A DNA stretch of 64,000 nucleotides from Cyanoderma ruficeps (GCA_008694505.1 VZDJ01004378.1:24088560-24152559), one strand, 5' to 3'. Counted from the stretch's first letter, positions 25,889-39,841 are shown. The notes: generated by a model from the sequence alone, not told the origin. Made by a program: numbers and translations.

Positions 25889-26370
25889 GAGAACTGATGG
25901 AAAATAATAAATAATTACTTTAGGAGTGAAAAATGTAGGAACCAAATTTGTCCAGAATGTACAATAAAGGAAAAACACATAAATTAATTAAGTTCATCTG
26001 CAGGCTTGAATATGTATCAAAGTGCAGTATTTACTGTAATTTGCATTAAAAAAGCTCCAACCATCTTCTTTGATATTAGACACCTAAAAGAAAGAATCAT
26101 TTAATTATGTATGCTTTGCAAATCATAGGAGGCAAAACTAACTACTTGAAAGAACTAAGCCATTAAGTTGGATATAGAAACTCCCCAATAGTTTCTAGCT
26201 CCTGTTACTGAAATACTCTCATTAGTTAAAACTAACTGGAAAGAGAATATAGCCTCTACTTTAATTTTTAATTAATCCAAACATCTCTTTCCAGGAAACC
26301 TATAAGAACTTGGAAGAAGTGGGGGGTTCCAGATATTTCAATGGGGCTAATAAAACTAGAAAATATCCTT

Positions 26371-26435
26371 AAAAAAACAAAAACAAAATTAAAAAAAATA
26401 ACAAAAACAACAAAAAAAACCCCAAAACAAAACAC
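26371..26435. repeat. A-rich low-complexity tract
   Basis: Runs of A are interrupted by single C or T bases, with a short CCCC. No parent element is recognised on either side. Confidence 0.8.
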
Positions 26436-29065
26436 CATCAGCTATCATTATAGCATCACAGACACAAAATACTTGTATTGCATCTAACAACATATTGTTT
26501 TCGTTTAAAGATTTCTGCATCACCTGCTAAAAATGGTAGTCTTTTATAACCTTTTAAATGTATTTGTACTAAAAAACCCACACTACCAAAATAAAACAAA
26601 AAGTCCCAACCAAACAAACAAAAAGTCCCAAACAGCCAACTACAGACACCTGATTCTATTTCATATCTATTCATATTTTTTGTAATTATCTCTGTCATAT
26701 TATATGATCTATGTCCAGTCTAACAAGGAGGCTGGCAGATCTTCAACACAAAATAATTCTAAAAAATTACTAATCCAGACACATGCATTCAAATTATTGA
26801 CATTAAAGCTTCATCAGTGAGCAGCCATTCCCTGCATATAACTGGTTATTAAACTAATTTTGGACTGAGTTACACCCACTGTTCCATTAAAAGGTAATTC
26901 AGTTTCCCAGAATAAAAGGCAAAAAGATTCTACCTAGCTAATTTTTTTGTGTCTAATGTTCTTGAGATTTCTAAGTGCCTTTAGCTGGGAAGCATATCAG
27001 ATGTGCTGAATCTAAGACTTTGTGCTGAAGTTTCTGCAGATGCTAAAGTTCTGCTTCAGCTACAGATCCACCTCCTCCCACATAGCCCCTATGGCTGCAT
27101 TTCAGTGCACCAGGAAGGAAAGGGGCTCAGCCACCCATTTACTAAAGATCGCTGTGTCCTGGGTGTTTCCTGCTGCACAAACACTGAGTAGTTGGCTGCA
27201 GACTTTCAGAGGAGTTTGCACAGCATAATATAAATCCATTCTCATTGTGCACGCCGTTTTATCTGTTTACAGACACATGGTATGTCCAGAGACTCCCAGA
27301 TGCCTAAGACATTGCTATTCTGAGCATGCACAGACATTCCTTAGTGTTCACAGTTATGCACCTGTTTCTTCTATAAATCCAGTTAAAATGAATAGAATAG
27401 TTATTCATCAGCCAGAGTAGCTTGAGGCAATCTGGTGTGTTCTGAACAGATGTAGAAGATCAGGTTTCCTGCTAAAACAGATCACAAGGGTTTTTAGAGG
27501 TACAAAATGAGGGCTCAATTATTTTCTTTGCCTGTAATGATGCAGGCTTCCCTCTCTTCTCTGGTAACTCGCTTAGCACTCCAAAATAATGTGCTCTGCA
27601 AGAGGATATTTCTAGGAGCAGGGATTGGCAGTAAAAATTTCAGACTCTTCTTACACAAATAGAGACGAACAGAACCAAAACCATCATGTAAATTACCATG
27701 GCTCTCCATCCCAGTGATCAGGATGCTTACCTAGGCTGTTCTTGTACCTAAGCCAAGTAGTATTTCAGTGTTTATATTGACTAGTAAAACTGTTCAGGAA
27801 AACAAAATACAGATTGAAGAATAGTAGCAGAAGTTATTTTTGTTTTTTTCGCATGCTGTTTACCTTCTCTTATATACCTGCTCTCTTATGCTTTCTTTCC
27901 CTCTTAGAAACAATTCTGTAACTAAGTATACAAATAAAATATATTTAGCTATCTCTGTGATGACCTAGTAGTCGCAATCCTTATGGATAAAAGATGAAGT
28001 CTTAGTTCAAAAAAATGCCGTGGGAAAATTGCATGTTGTGTAATTGCAGTGTCCTCTGAACTGTGATGCAATAAGAAAGTCCATACTTCACCTCTGTGGT
28101 TGTTATTTGATAGTGGAAGGCAAAAACTACTTTCTGGGTAGTGGTGAATATTGGATTTATGAATTCTGAGTAGAAATAAACCCTTTAGTTTAAGAAAAGA
28201 CTGGGTCATCTCTGCAGGTCCTCTCTGAAAGAACTGTACACTCCTATTTTATGCAACAACAGGAGACCCTTGAAAAGTGTACTAATTATATTTCTGAAGA
28301 ATTATTTGAGGTCTTGTTGCACAAAGAACATTACAAGAGTTAAAGGCTTAAAAGCGTCAGCAGATCACCCATTTCTTTAGTGCCCTTATTAATTACTTTG
28401 TTTGAAAAGAGGTAAAGAGCTGTTAGTTTTCTGTGGTGTGCAGAAGCCTACAAAAACCAGAATTTGAAATGAGAATACTTGAAATACTTTGTGGGCATGA
28501 CAATTACTATAATTATTTGGCGATCATATTAATAATGGGAATTAAATGTTTAGAAAGAGATTCTTTGAATCCTTAACCATTCATGCTGTTTTGTGAAGGT
28601 TTAAATGCATAATTTAGAGTTCCCTGTAATTTAAGATAAAAGGTTTAATTTCCTATTCATATAAAAATACATCTGAAAGTTAAAGGAAAAACCTTAGTGC
28701 TCAAATGAATTTTTACAAATTCTACAAAAAATGCTTTCAGCTGTGTGTTCAATCTTTCAAGATTCATCTTAACACACCAAAAGTGAAGATCCACAACTCA
28801 AAAGTATGCAGAGGTTTCAGAAGCCACAGGAAGCATTTGGTGCACAGAGGATTTAGATATACTGAACTTGTTGGGCCTTGTTGGTTTAGACAAGTTGAAA
28901 TCTGAGTCTGCTGAAGAAAAGTAGACATGGAAAGTTCTTTAGACCTCCTAATGTTGAATAGTGACTCACACTGTCTGTGTTCTCCACTCAGAAATCAACG
29001 TTTACCTCTATTTATCTTTTGATGTCCAGCATCTTTTGAGTGGCTGTTTTAGCTGGCAATATGTA

Positions 29066-29188
29066 GAAACATAAAATCAAGAATGGTTAAGGTTGGATGG
29101 GAGCACTGGTGGTGCTGTCTGATCCGACCTCCCAGCTGAAGCATGGTCTTCTTAGAGCATGTGGCTCTAGAAAATGCATCCAGATAAT
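29066..29188 (-). mobile_element. CR1 LINE 3' end fragment
   Basis: On the minus strand, degenerate 8-bp tail units (gaaacata, aaatcaag) precede the aatggttaaggttgga motif, then a cctcccagctgaagcatggtc segment and cttagagcatgtggctct...gcatccagata, all in the order seen in avian CR1 3' ends. It is about 120 bases long and 5'-truncated, with no coding part left. Confidence 0.8.
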
Positions 29189-32100
29189 TACCACATTATG
29201 TTACCTCTCTGGTGTATGTATGTACAAAAATGACAACCTTAGCTCTCATATTAAAGTATAAGCAAAGTGAGCAGGAATTTTTGGGAGTGAGGTTTAAGAT
29301 ATCTAGCCACAGGTACTTAAAAATGGCATTACATTTGCTCCCATAGTGTTCTATATTTATATAAACTAGGTCTTCTCGCTTGTGTTTCAATTTCATAAGC
29401 ATAGCTAATTTGACATGCATCTATAGGTTTCACTTTAATTAGAATTTTCATATGCACAGCTAAAACTTTCTGTATGAGTATATAAGCATCTCAGCATCAG
29501 CTTTGATTTTTTTCTCATTATTATTCTCAAAAGCCAACCTGTTTTCAAGATCCTGTACTATAAGACCCTTTGAAGTTGTGTACCATGTGATACCTTCTTA
29601 CCCTGTCCAGTGATTGATGCTGTATTCATCTTTCCACTGGGGCTTTTCTTTAACTGTTAGTAGAAGAACAACATAGACAGGGGGTGAGGACAGCAGAAGT
29701 GAAAAAAATACACAGCTTTTCACAGCCATAGGTTTTGAATTTAGATTGTGGGGGGTTGGATTTGACATGTTCTATTTCAAATGGGTTGCAAATTATATTT
29801 CCTGTTCAGATTTGCCTTTTATTTTAAGCATGAGTACACAGATCCCAAATTCATGATTTGACCTGAACAAAAGACTGTCTAGCTGGTTAATGTACAAGTT
29901 AACTTCTACAGTAAAACTGGACTGATAAGGTGAGAAAAACCCTAGACTCCAGACCCAGAACAAAACAAATAAAAATTGCCTGTAAGATCGCCAGTAATCT
30001 GTAAATACCTTCTAGATTGCTCTCTTTGTAGTTTTTTAGGCTGTTTAATGCCTTATAATCTAAATTTCAGCAGCAGAACAGCTGTTGAAACAGTCACAGA
30101 TCATACATGCAAATACATAATAAACTTTATTTTATTATACTCTTGTAGATATTTTATTTAAAAAAATCTTTGAATAAATTATTTTCCATAATTTAGGCTT
30201 ATTTTTCTTAAGATTATAATATTCATCCAGATGTCATTAACTTTTCATCACACTCAGTTCTTTTTTTTTCTACTTAAATAACTTTGGAAGCGCATCTGCT
30301 GTTAAGAGAAAAAATTAAAAAGCATATGATATTTGTCAGTGTGCTGATTTAGTTTGAGATGGGAGAGAAAAAATCAGTGCTAATTTTGATATACAATTGA
30401 AGACTGATAAAAATTTGGGGATAGAAAATATCCATGTGATAGTGAAGAAATCTAAAAACCTGAATCTGCAATCTATAGCACCCAAAAGCTTGTAACAACT
30501 TTTGCAGTTTTTATCGACAGATTTTTTTTTCCCTTGACTTTTCAACTATCGATTAGAGTCTCTGTTTCTTCCTGGAAAAAGTTCCAGTGACACTTGTATA
30601 TGAGAGTTTATTTCTAATGTTTGCAGTTTAGATGGACAGAGAAAACAATTCATAGGCTTAAACTCACCTTTCTGGACCACTGCCACACTATGTAGAGAAT
30701 TTCACTATTTACTAAAACAGCCACTTGAATATGTGGAATTCCTGTAACAACAAATTACTTCATAAATTAGTCAAAATGACATTTTTCATATGTACCACAT
30801 GAAATGAACATTCCCAAGACAACTATAAAAGAAATTTTTTTGTTTAGCTCAAGAGAAACTATTTATCATGCTCACTGGACAGCAAGCTAGCATTTCTGTG
30901 AAAACTGCCCAAGTCATTCCAATGGTTTTGTATCACAGATGTTACCCTGCCAATACCCCTTATGCCAAATTGGCAGCTGAAGTACAGTCCAAACTGGTGT
31001 CCTCAATCTATGAAACTGAAGGACTGTTCTGTGTTCAACTCTGTCATACACAGTGTAAATATTAACTACAACCCTCTGCTAAACAACATGAGCTGTAGGC
31101 TGGTATACATAAATCTTGTGGGAAAAATGTAATCTGTAAAGACAAAGGTTTTTTTAAAGTCTGAAAGATTTTGATCTATGGTGATCCACTGAAAAAAACC
31201 CACATTATGTGATTTATTTCGTGTCCATTATAATTGTATGTTCTTACAAGAAGAATACTGCAAATTAACATTTTCTGAAATATCTGCATTTTAACCCATG
31301 TTACTAGATATTACTAGTCTGTTCAAATTATAAATTTTGCAGTCAAATGTACTTTTTTTTTCTGAAATGGGATATATCAATTTCCTTAAGGACTTACAAA
31401 TTAATTCTGATAACAGAAGAACAAAAGTAAGTCTAATTACAAGCAGGAAAAATGGTATTATATAGAAATTCAGAGCTTGGGTTCTTTTAATTGACTTTAA
31501 GTTTTTTCTATAACCTGAATGCTCTGGGGACTTCTGTCTCTGATTTTAAATTAAAAAGTAATTAAAATACTTATCTAGTATCTGTACATTATTTGGAGTT
31601 TTGAGAATATAAAATATGAAAGATAAAATTGAAATTATAGAACTTACAAAGGGCTGCATCCTTCAGCACTAAGGGTAGCCAACAACTGAGCCAGATACAC
31701 TGTCTTCAAGAACTCTGTTATTAAAGTAGTTGACACTTTCTCACAGAGCTCTGTGCAACTGCATTTGTTGTTGGGAGGCTTGAAACCTCTAATTTCAGAC
31801 TCTTTGTGTCTAACTAATGTTGCATGTTCTATCATCAATTTTATTAACATGCTATTACTGGATGAATATTGCCCCATCACTAATTTAAATTCACGAAAGG
31901 TAGCTCAGCCTTGTTATTTCTAAGACCTTCCAAGAGCATGTTTTTGTTCCTGTAGTTTTTCCAGTATTACAAGAGAGTAATCTCTTTCAGTGATGGTTTA
32001 GACCCCTACCATAAAGGCATTGCCAGTAAATGAATGAAGTCCCCCTGCAGAGGCACTGTTTAAAGTGTTAAAAATGAAGATCAAATAAAAAATAAAAAAA

Positions 32101-32255
32101 TCTGTCCCTATGTGATAGGTAGCTCCCCCCCATTTTTTTCCCACAGTATAAATTAGCTGCACATTAGATGATTTTACCATATATATAATTACATATCTAT
32201 AATTATATATTATAATTTTCTGCACTTAGAAATTACAGGCTTAGAAATTACACTG
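29189..32255. other. AT-rich non-coding sequence
   Basis: No gene or repeat family is recognised. A short AT palindromic stretch lies around 32177-32220, and a 15-bp tandem duplication (32225-32252) adjoins the next CR1. Confidence 0.55.
32225..32252. repeat. 15-bp tandem duplication next to CR1
   Basis: cttagaaattaca occurs at 32225-32237 and 32240-32252, directly beside the 3' tail of the CR1 copy that begins at 32256. It is a simple two-copy tandem duplication. It is not a target-site duplication of the CR1, since no copy is visible at the other end. Confidence 0.85.
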
Positions 32256-32596
32256 AATCACAGGATCACAGAACCACAGAATCAGCTCCGTTGGAAGGGA
32301 CCCACAGGATCATCAAGTCCAACTTTGGGCCCTGCACAGGACACTCCAAGAATGACACAATATGCCTGAGAATATTGTTTGAATATTTCTTGAACTCTGT
32401 CAGGCTGGTGGTGTGACTTCTTCCCTGGGGACCCTGTTCCAGTGCCCAGCCATCCTCTGGGGGAAGAGCCTTTCCCTGATATCCAACCTAAACTTCCCCA
32501 GACATAACTTCAGGCCAATGCCTCCTGTTCTGTCACTGGTCACACAGAGAAGAGAGCAGTGCCTGCCCCTCCTCTTTCCTTCACCCCTCACGTTCT
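32256..32596 (-). mobile_element. CR1 LINE 3' end with ORF2 C-terminus
   Basis: This minus-strand CR1 copy is 5'-truncated. Four 8-bp tail units (aatcacag, gatcacag, aaccacag, aatcagct) sit at 32256-32287, followed by ccgttggaaggga. The minus-strand frame 32591-32400 gives SDRTGGIGLKLCLGKFRLDI, then RERLFPQRMAGHWNRVPREE. This corresponds to the conserved C-terminal end of the CR1 ORF2 polyprotein (endonuclease and reverse transcriptase), where SDRT.GNGLKL...FRLDIR and HWNRLPREV are expected. The remnant is open for 63 codons, so it may be younger than the copy at 16.9 kb. It is far too short to be active. Confidence 0.94.
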
Positions 32597-34656
32597 AGAA
32601 AACTCTCAGTGTAAACATGTCTTATGAAACTTAGAGCTAGCTAATGCAACACAAATGTTTTGTCCTTTCTTATCACTCTAATTCTAGGTCACTTACTAAC
32701 AAATCAAAAAACAGAGATTCCTCTTTCGACAAAGATATCAAAATTGACTATGAAAAGTCCTTCAAAAATAGAGGAAGTTTCAGCTAAAGCATTTATATTC
32801 CTATCTAGCTTCTACAGTTCTGAGAAGGGGAGAAAGAGGTAGCCTGCAAACATTGTTTTGAACAATGAGGGTACTTTTATTGGCTAGAGTCTTGTTTCTC
32901 TGCTAAATGCCTTTGTGCATCTCTAATTGAAATTCACTGAAATGAAAGTTATCTAATGTCTCTGAAACAAGTCTGTGATGAGACACCAGAAGAAATTGAG
33001 GGTTTATTTAAATTACCATTATCATTGGTAATTTGAAAAAAGAAATTATTATAGTCTTTTTAATCTTTTATTGCAAAACTATTGTATAAAAGTTTACTTT
33101 CTGATTTTATTACTAATGAGAACCAAACCATTTAAAAAACAATTCAGTCTTCAGACTCATGCTACTCTTAAAGAAAGCAAGGTCTATATAAACAAGACTC
33201 TCATTATGCCCAAACTATCAGCAGAATGCACAGGGAAGTGTAAAAGAAACCTTTATATTCATGAAAAATTAACACACTGAATGGAGAATTATACACCCGT
33301 CTTCAGTTTTGTCCTTCTGAGAGGGTGGAAATTCTTTTACTCCATTGTTTTTTATATTTTGATGGTGATATTAAATGCCATGGAATGCCAAGGAATGGTT
33401 CTGAAGAGTGATTTTCTCCTCCCTCACTTTTGAACTGCAAAGGGTCATTGTTCATACCACTAAAAGGATGATAGCAACTTGGGTACACCCTGAAGGCAGA
33501 AGTGTTTAAAATACTTCTTAAGAATGTTTTCTGTATAAAGTGGAATTTATGTTCTTATATTGATGTTGCAATAGGGTAGTAAGTATATTAAAGGAGGAAT
33601 ACTGCTAAAGATTTTCACTGGAAAAGAAGACAAAGAAAGCTGGATCCTCTTTAATTGCAGTGATGCTTTATACTGTCTTTTCTGCCTTATGGAAATACTA
33701 TCTTTAGAATGAATTAGTTCTATTTTCCACTCTGCTGGTTACTGAACCTTTTGCTTAATAAATAGAATAGTGTTGAGAGATGTTGTTCCCAACATTATTG
33801 TACATGCTTTTTCAGACACAGGCTCTTGAAAAAAGAAAGCAAATGAAGGAAATTTGTTTTTTGTTCTCTAGTACACCATTAGAGTAGGAGTAAGGAATTA
33901 TTCTTTTGAATACCCCACGAATTCACACCAAGAAGGAATAATGAGTTTATCTCAATAGGTAAAGAGTTTATAGAAGCACACGGAAGAGTGAATTTTCATC
34001 TTTTATATCCTAGCTACCTAAACCATAGTAGCTTTTTTACCTTATTTTCTTTCTCTTTTGCTCCTCTTCTCTTTTCCCATTTTTCTGAATAGTAGTAATC
34101 TGCACCTATAACTGCACCTGTGAAAAAGGTGATTTTTTTCCTCTACCACTGCATGGTAAGACTTAATATAGAGTATTTATTCTCATAAGTTATCAGAGAA
34201 AAATTTGTATTTTCATTTGGAGCTCTGAAATTAGCAGTTGGGAAAAGCATAATGCATTTACCCCATAGGGCCCTCAGTCTGCCACATTAATTCAAATAAT
34301 CTTAGGAATGGAAAGTCCTATTTACAGGAATTTGCCACCTCCAGATCATTGCATATAGTAGTATAAAATTTCTCACTTTTCAACAAACTTGAAGTATGTT
34401 TTTCTTCAAATCCAACTGACTGTTTACTTACATGAAAAGCTGATATTCCCTGTTTTATAAGTGGTTCACATCTATTTTAAAGTATTTCAGGGAACAAAGA
34501 CTTTTGAAAAGTGAATTAACAGCCAAATGTGGGATAAAATATGAAAATCTAGATTTCTTATTAACTTCATCTACATGATTTAGATTCATCCTTATAAAAA
34601 TAAAATAATTCTGTGTATCACAGCCAAAACTGCAATATGAAATATGCTAAAGCATC
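32597..34656. other. AT-rich non-coding sequence
   Basis: Nothing recognisable: no gene, repeat family or RNA gene. Short open frames only. Confidence 0.55.
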
Positions 34657-34851
34657 ATGAGGAAAAGTGTACCAATAATGAAACATTTTCCTGAAATGAA
34701 GGTCTTTGGGAATGAAGGCTTAGCTAATGAAACTCCAGTAAATGCTGCAGAACCTGGCAAGGTACATGTCTTTGATCCTGCCCAAACTGGAATTGCTCCA
34801 AGGAGCAGAAATAAGACCTATGGTTACAACATCTACTACAGGGAGCTCAAG
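34657..34851 (+). other. Exon-like reading frame, 65 codons, unknown product
   Basis: From an ATG at 34657 (A at -3) the frame runs 65 codons to AAG at 34851, directly followed by GTAATAG, a good splice-donor match at phase 0. The frame stays open to 34950. The second half reads KVHVFDPAQTGIAPRSRNKT then YGYNIYYRELK, with balanced amino-acid content, C/T-ending codons in the TAT GGT TAC AAC ATC TAC TAC stretch and two N-glycosylation sequons (NET, NKT). This is unlike the low-complexity frames elsewhere in the window. An in-frame TAA at 34648 precedes the ATG. A pyrimidine-poor acceptor-like AG lies at 34621-34623. I do not recognise the protein; the YNIYYRE end faintly recalls a fibronectin type III strand. 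It may be a terminal or alternative exon, or chance. Confidence 0.2.
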
Positions 34852-37800
34852 GTAATAGGTTTAGTGGTGTATAGACAAAGGGATGTGCAAATTCACCACC
34901 TGCTGTTAGGTTATTGCTGTTATTTACCAAATATATGTATTCAGGCTTAACATGCAGTAGTATTTGGTGGAAAAATTGTTTATGAAATATGTCGTGAATG
35001 GAAAACACTTTCCAACTCTCTCTCTTGGTTACTCTTTAACAGAAACTCACCTCTTATAAAATATTTCTCATTAGTATCTACTACCAAGAAAATGAAAACA
35101 ACTGTGTATTTTGTCATAAGTTTTGAGCAAATGCATTTATTCTGACGTTATTAAGGTAATATGTTGAATACCCAAATACCGCGCCTAAACTGACAAGAAA
35201 GAAAAAAAAAGGATAGGAAGAGGTATTCCTATTTGTGATGTAAAGCGAAGTGTGTCATGGAATCTGCAGCATTTTGACTTCCGTGCTCAGTAAAAATGTG
35301 GCAGACAAAAAAGAATCTCCCTACTCCATACAGAGTGATTACTTAATTATGATTTTTTAATTTTATCTTTCCCTGCTTTATTATAACTTGTTTCCATTGT
35401 CTCTACATATTTAAGGTACCTGATAGAACGAGGGGGTTCAAAAATAGTCCTTATCATTGCCCCATAATAATTGTAGTATGGACAGAGTCAAAAGAGGTAA
35501 GTTAATTTTCCATATCCTCTACACATCAGGTGACCATGTGGTCTTTAGGTATTTTCATGAACTTGGCTAGAGGAAAAGCATGACAGTTTGTGTAGAAGCT
35601 TAGTACAGACAGGGAGTCTCGGATGCTAAACCAGAAAAGTCATAAAAAAATGCCTGTATAGGAGCCAGTTTTCAAACAATGGATAAGACAGCACAGTAAG
35701 GATTTTCAGTGAACCCAAACATGATACTGTGAGTATTCTTTGTCAATTGGTGCTCATTACCAGAAAATGAAAACTTTCATTTGTAGTGAGGCAACTAGCA
35801 CCCCACAGTCTATCAATGTTTAAGAGAGGATCTTCAAAAACATCCAAAGAAAATTAGGAATCACAAATGTCTAGTTTCTGTTAGAAAAATAGCCTCTTTT
35901 GAACTAATGTCCAATTGGAATACCTGTGGTTGAACTCCTGTTTCTTTTATAGAGTTCATATCTTTGATCCCCTTTGAAGACTTTAAAAAGAGACAAAAAA
36001 CGGGGAAATCAAAAATTTATTTTCTGATTATTTTTACCTCTCATTATAAAACTATTATGTATCCTTCACAGCATTGGGGGGTTTTTAAGGTACTTGTAAT
36101 GAGATATCCCATTGCCAAAAGCAATAGATGAGAGGTTTGCAGTGAGAGATCTAATCATATCTTTTCTACTCATCTTCTTGTTATGCTGTATTATAAATTC
36201 CAACAGTTTCAGACTCTTTTGCTCTCCTCCAGCCAGCTTCAGGCAATATATTTGAATCTGATTTCTTTGTTTTTCCCCTGAGAATATTTTGTGGCACAAC
36301 TGACAGAAAATGTGATTTAGCTTGCATTCTTTGCAATGTTTTACATTCCCCAGATGAAGTTCTATATGAATATTTTCTGTGACAGAAGATTTTCTGAGCT
36401 AGAAACTTGTATTTGATATCAGAGTTCAGAGTTGAGGTTATAATTAGGTTAATATTTTATCAGTGTCTAACACAAATACATATTCATCTGAAATTAATAT
36501 TCTGAAAAAGAATCCAAAATTTCTTGTCTATGAACAGTTGAGTACCACTTAAGATGAAGAAGAAAAATTCTAGATCAGATGCTCAGATTCTATGAATGTG
36601 TGTTCCCTATCACAATATTTTTCCAGTCTAAACTCTATGTTTGAAAAGTCACAGCATTCAAATTGAAATTCTGATCTCTTTTTACATTATTTCAAACAAT
36701 ATTTTATTATACTGCTACTAGGAAATGCAGAATCCACAGAATTATAATGAAAGAATAGCATAAGAATTCATTCTCACTATTTCCAGTGCTCAAAACCAAG
36801 AAAACTATGTCCCCAACCCCTAATTACTCTTTCTGTACTGCCTGTCACAAAAATCTAAGATAACAAAATACCGATTGAGGCAGGTCTGAATTCCTCTTAA
36901 AAAGGTATGACCAGAGCACTGAGGTGACCAAGAAAGCTCCATCTTGAAACTTCCATCCCTCAAAACTGTCTTTAATAAGAAGCTGTCATTAACTAATTAG
37001 CATTTTTGAGTCAATGACAAAGCTGCATGAGAAGAAATCACGATTTTTGCTTTGAAGTACATAGCATAAGCTATATGACATCTGCATAGCACAATCTTAG
37101 CAGAGTAATACGAAAATACAAATTTTGCATAAAAATTACTTTTTTCTTCAAAGGAAAGCTTCACCATCCTTTCAAATGTTTATATTGGGAACAATTGGAT
37201 CATTTTTGTAGTAACTCAACCCTTTTGATTTTTCTGGTATTGAAAGAGGCAAGAAGAGTTTCTGTTCAGAGTCTAGAAATCATAATACAGAACTTAGATA
37301 TGAGGAAAATATTTTTTCCATGTGTGCTAGATTACAGTATTCACTAAAAGTCTGAAGTATTAAATTCCTTTTATTATTTTTCATAAATGCTTCCTTGAGA
37401 TCTTATAATTATGAATTTAAAAGATATTCTGCTGAAGGAAAAAAATTCAATCAGGACTACCCACTTACGCAGCATTAAGGGAATTACACAGATGTCATTG
37501 CTCAAGCACTGCTCATTGTACTCTCATTTAAACTTTTAGCTTTTCAGAAGTGAAGGCATCAGCTTCCATTTTGTTTCTTTATAAGACAGTTCTTGAACAA
37601 TTTCTCCCAGGTGAACATGATGAAACTAGCGAGAAAATAGACAAGCACTATATTTTAAAATATTGCAATTACTATGAAACTTTCACAATTCTTAAATATT
37701 CTTCTAGGACCTAATAAAATCAAATGGGCATAATTTTATATTATGGTTGCAGTGCTTCTGTTGATAGCTACTAAAGTCCTTAGGCAGCACCTTTTTCACA

Positions 37801-39479
37801 TTACAGGACTGGTCCCCTTAAGACATACTGACATAAGGGACAAGGAAAGAGATGATACAAGCGGTTTCTGAAAGGTGTAAGAGCATAAAAGCCATATTTA
37901 CTTTTGGACCTGTGAACCTTTGTATTTGGTTAAATCTCTGTTAAATCACCTAATATGAAGGTGCTCAGCAATATTAAATTGAAGTGCAGGAAAAGTGAAA
38001 AAATATGATATTCTGAAGTTTATTTAGCTCCATAGAGTCAATATTTTATATATGCCAGGACCTTTCAGATCTTTTCCATATCATTTAATAAGATCTCCAT
38101 TATGATATTTTTTCCTGCTAATAAGCATAGTCATTTAAATTCTGCTATTATATTAAAACATTAAAACAACTCAAACAAACATCACAAAAATAAAAATATT
38201 TTTATAGATTGCATAATGTCATCTACCTTTAGAATTTTACCACAAACAAATACAGATGTTTTAATTCTACATAATTTTCTTTGTAATCTTTTTAAAAGGG
38301 TATCCTTTTAAATGGAATGTTTTATATCTAACCGAATATTATTATGGCAACATCTGATCAAGAAGCAATGTTTTAAAATTATTTTGTCCAATTAATAAGT
38401 GATTGTAATTTTGTTGTTTTTGGGTAAAATTAACATATTTTCAGTGTGAATCCTTAACAAATTCAGCATTAATTAAAACATACTTCATAGTATTATGTTC
38501 TTAAAATAATGAAAGGATGTACTAAAAAATTTACAACATGGTACATTACTATAAAAAAAAGTAAAATCTTAAAAAGTCTGCTCTGGATTAGATCAGTTTC
38601 CCTATCTGTTTCATTTTTATGGAAGTGACCAGAATGACAATTGGAAATTTGGCAGTGGAACAAAACAAAAGCAAACTTTCAGCTTACAAGAACAGAATTC
38701 ACAGTATCAATATTATGCTATCGAACAAAAAGAAGTTATACAAGTGGCTCAAAATTCAGCTGTATGGGACCTGGGATACAAAACTAAACCAGCAATAAGA
38801 GATGATAAAATGAGATACATGGATTAAGTACTTTTTCTTGCTTGGGTTTAGGAACATCATGTTGGGTTTAGGCGTGGATGCATGAATGTATAATTACTGC
38901 CTAATTCCTGTACAACTCGGAGATACATCTCTAGAAATCAGCCTTACAGGTACTTTAGTATATTTTCAGCCATTTGAGAATTTTGATATGTAATTTTCAG
39001 GTTTTAAAGTGTTCTCTTAGATATGGCCCTCAATGGTGTTCTTGTTGACAATTACATGAAAGCTTACCACTTTTTCTTCACTCAGATTTGCCTAGGAACT
39101 ACAGTAACTCATCAAGACAGTTTAGTAAAGCTGCTTTCAAGCTCTCAAAGTATAATGGTGTTCCAGTTTCACACCACTAACAGCTGCTTTATCTAGCTCA
39201 TGTATCAGCTGATTCTGCCAGTACTTAACAAAGTCTGAAACAATAGACCTGCTAAATGCAGAATGCAGATAAACATAACTATTCTGTCTACATACAGAGA
39301 CTTTTCCCATACCTCCAAGATTTCAAGGAACTGTGTCACCACAAGAGCAGCTTTCTTGAAGATGATGATGCAATTTTGCTTGTAGCAAAGAAACTGCTGG
39401 TACTTAAGTGATCATAAACAAGAAAGGCAGATAACTTCTTGTATCGAGTTCAGATGGAGTAGAGATAATTTTCTTCACA
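34852..39479. other. AT-rich non-coding sequence
   Basis: No gene or repeat family is recognised. If the frame ending at 34851 is an exon, this would be the start of its intron. A 9-bp inverted repeat (TTTAAAAGG / CCTTTTAAA) lies near 38288-38310. Confidence 0.5.
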
Positions 39480-39648
39480 GTGGCTGGTAAAAGGCTGTAT
39501 TGGACTTGTACTGAACACAGGGTTAAATACAGAGATAATATACTGGTGAGGAAGTTGGTGTTCATGGGTGGCTGGGAGGAGACACAGCTTGGACAGATGA
39601 TCCTAACTGACCAAAGACATATTCCTGACCATATGACATCATGCTTGG

Positions 39649-39656
39649 TATATAAA
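39649..39656 (+). promoter_or_regulatory. LTR TATA box
   Basis: TATATAAA sits in the U3/R boundary region of the LTR, about 180 bases upstream of its ATTAAA polyadenylation signal. This is the usual order for a retroviral LTR promoter. Present activity is unknown. Confidence 0.6.
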
Positions 39657-39835
39657 GTGGGAGGAAGGAGGAGCGGGGAAGACATTTGGAGTGATGGTCT
39701 TCGTCTTCCCAAGTCACCATTATGTGTGATGGGGCCCTGCTCTTCTGGAGATGGCTGAACACCTCCCCGCCCATAGGAAGCAGTGAACTAACTCCTTGTT
39801 TTGCTGTGCTTGTGTGCATGGCTTTTGCTTTCCTT

Positions 39836-39841
39836 ATTAAA
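39836..39841 (+). terminator. LTR polyadenylation signal
   Basis: ATTAAA lies in cttattaaactgtctttatc, the conserved R-region position of this LTR family. It could end transcripts entering from the left. Confidence 0.5.

Larger units (their letters stand above)
19654..29065. other. AT-rich non-coding sequence
   Basis: No gene is supported. Open frames such as 25078-25476 plus (132 codons) show no recognisable domain and no clear splice or promoter context. Low-complexity tracts include a CA-rich run at 20619-20681, a 16-A run at 25873-25888 and an A-rich stretch at 26371-26435. A slightly more GC-rich patch near 27000-27430 holds only short overlapping frames. Confidence 0.55.
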
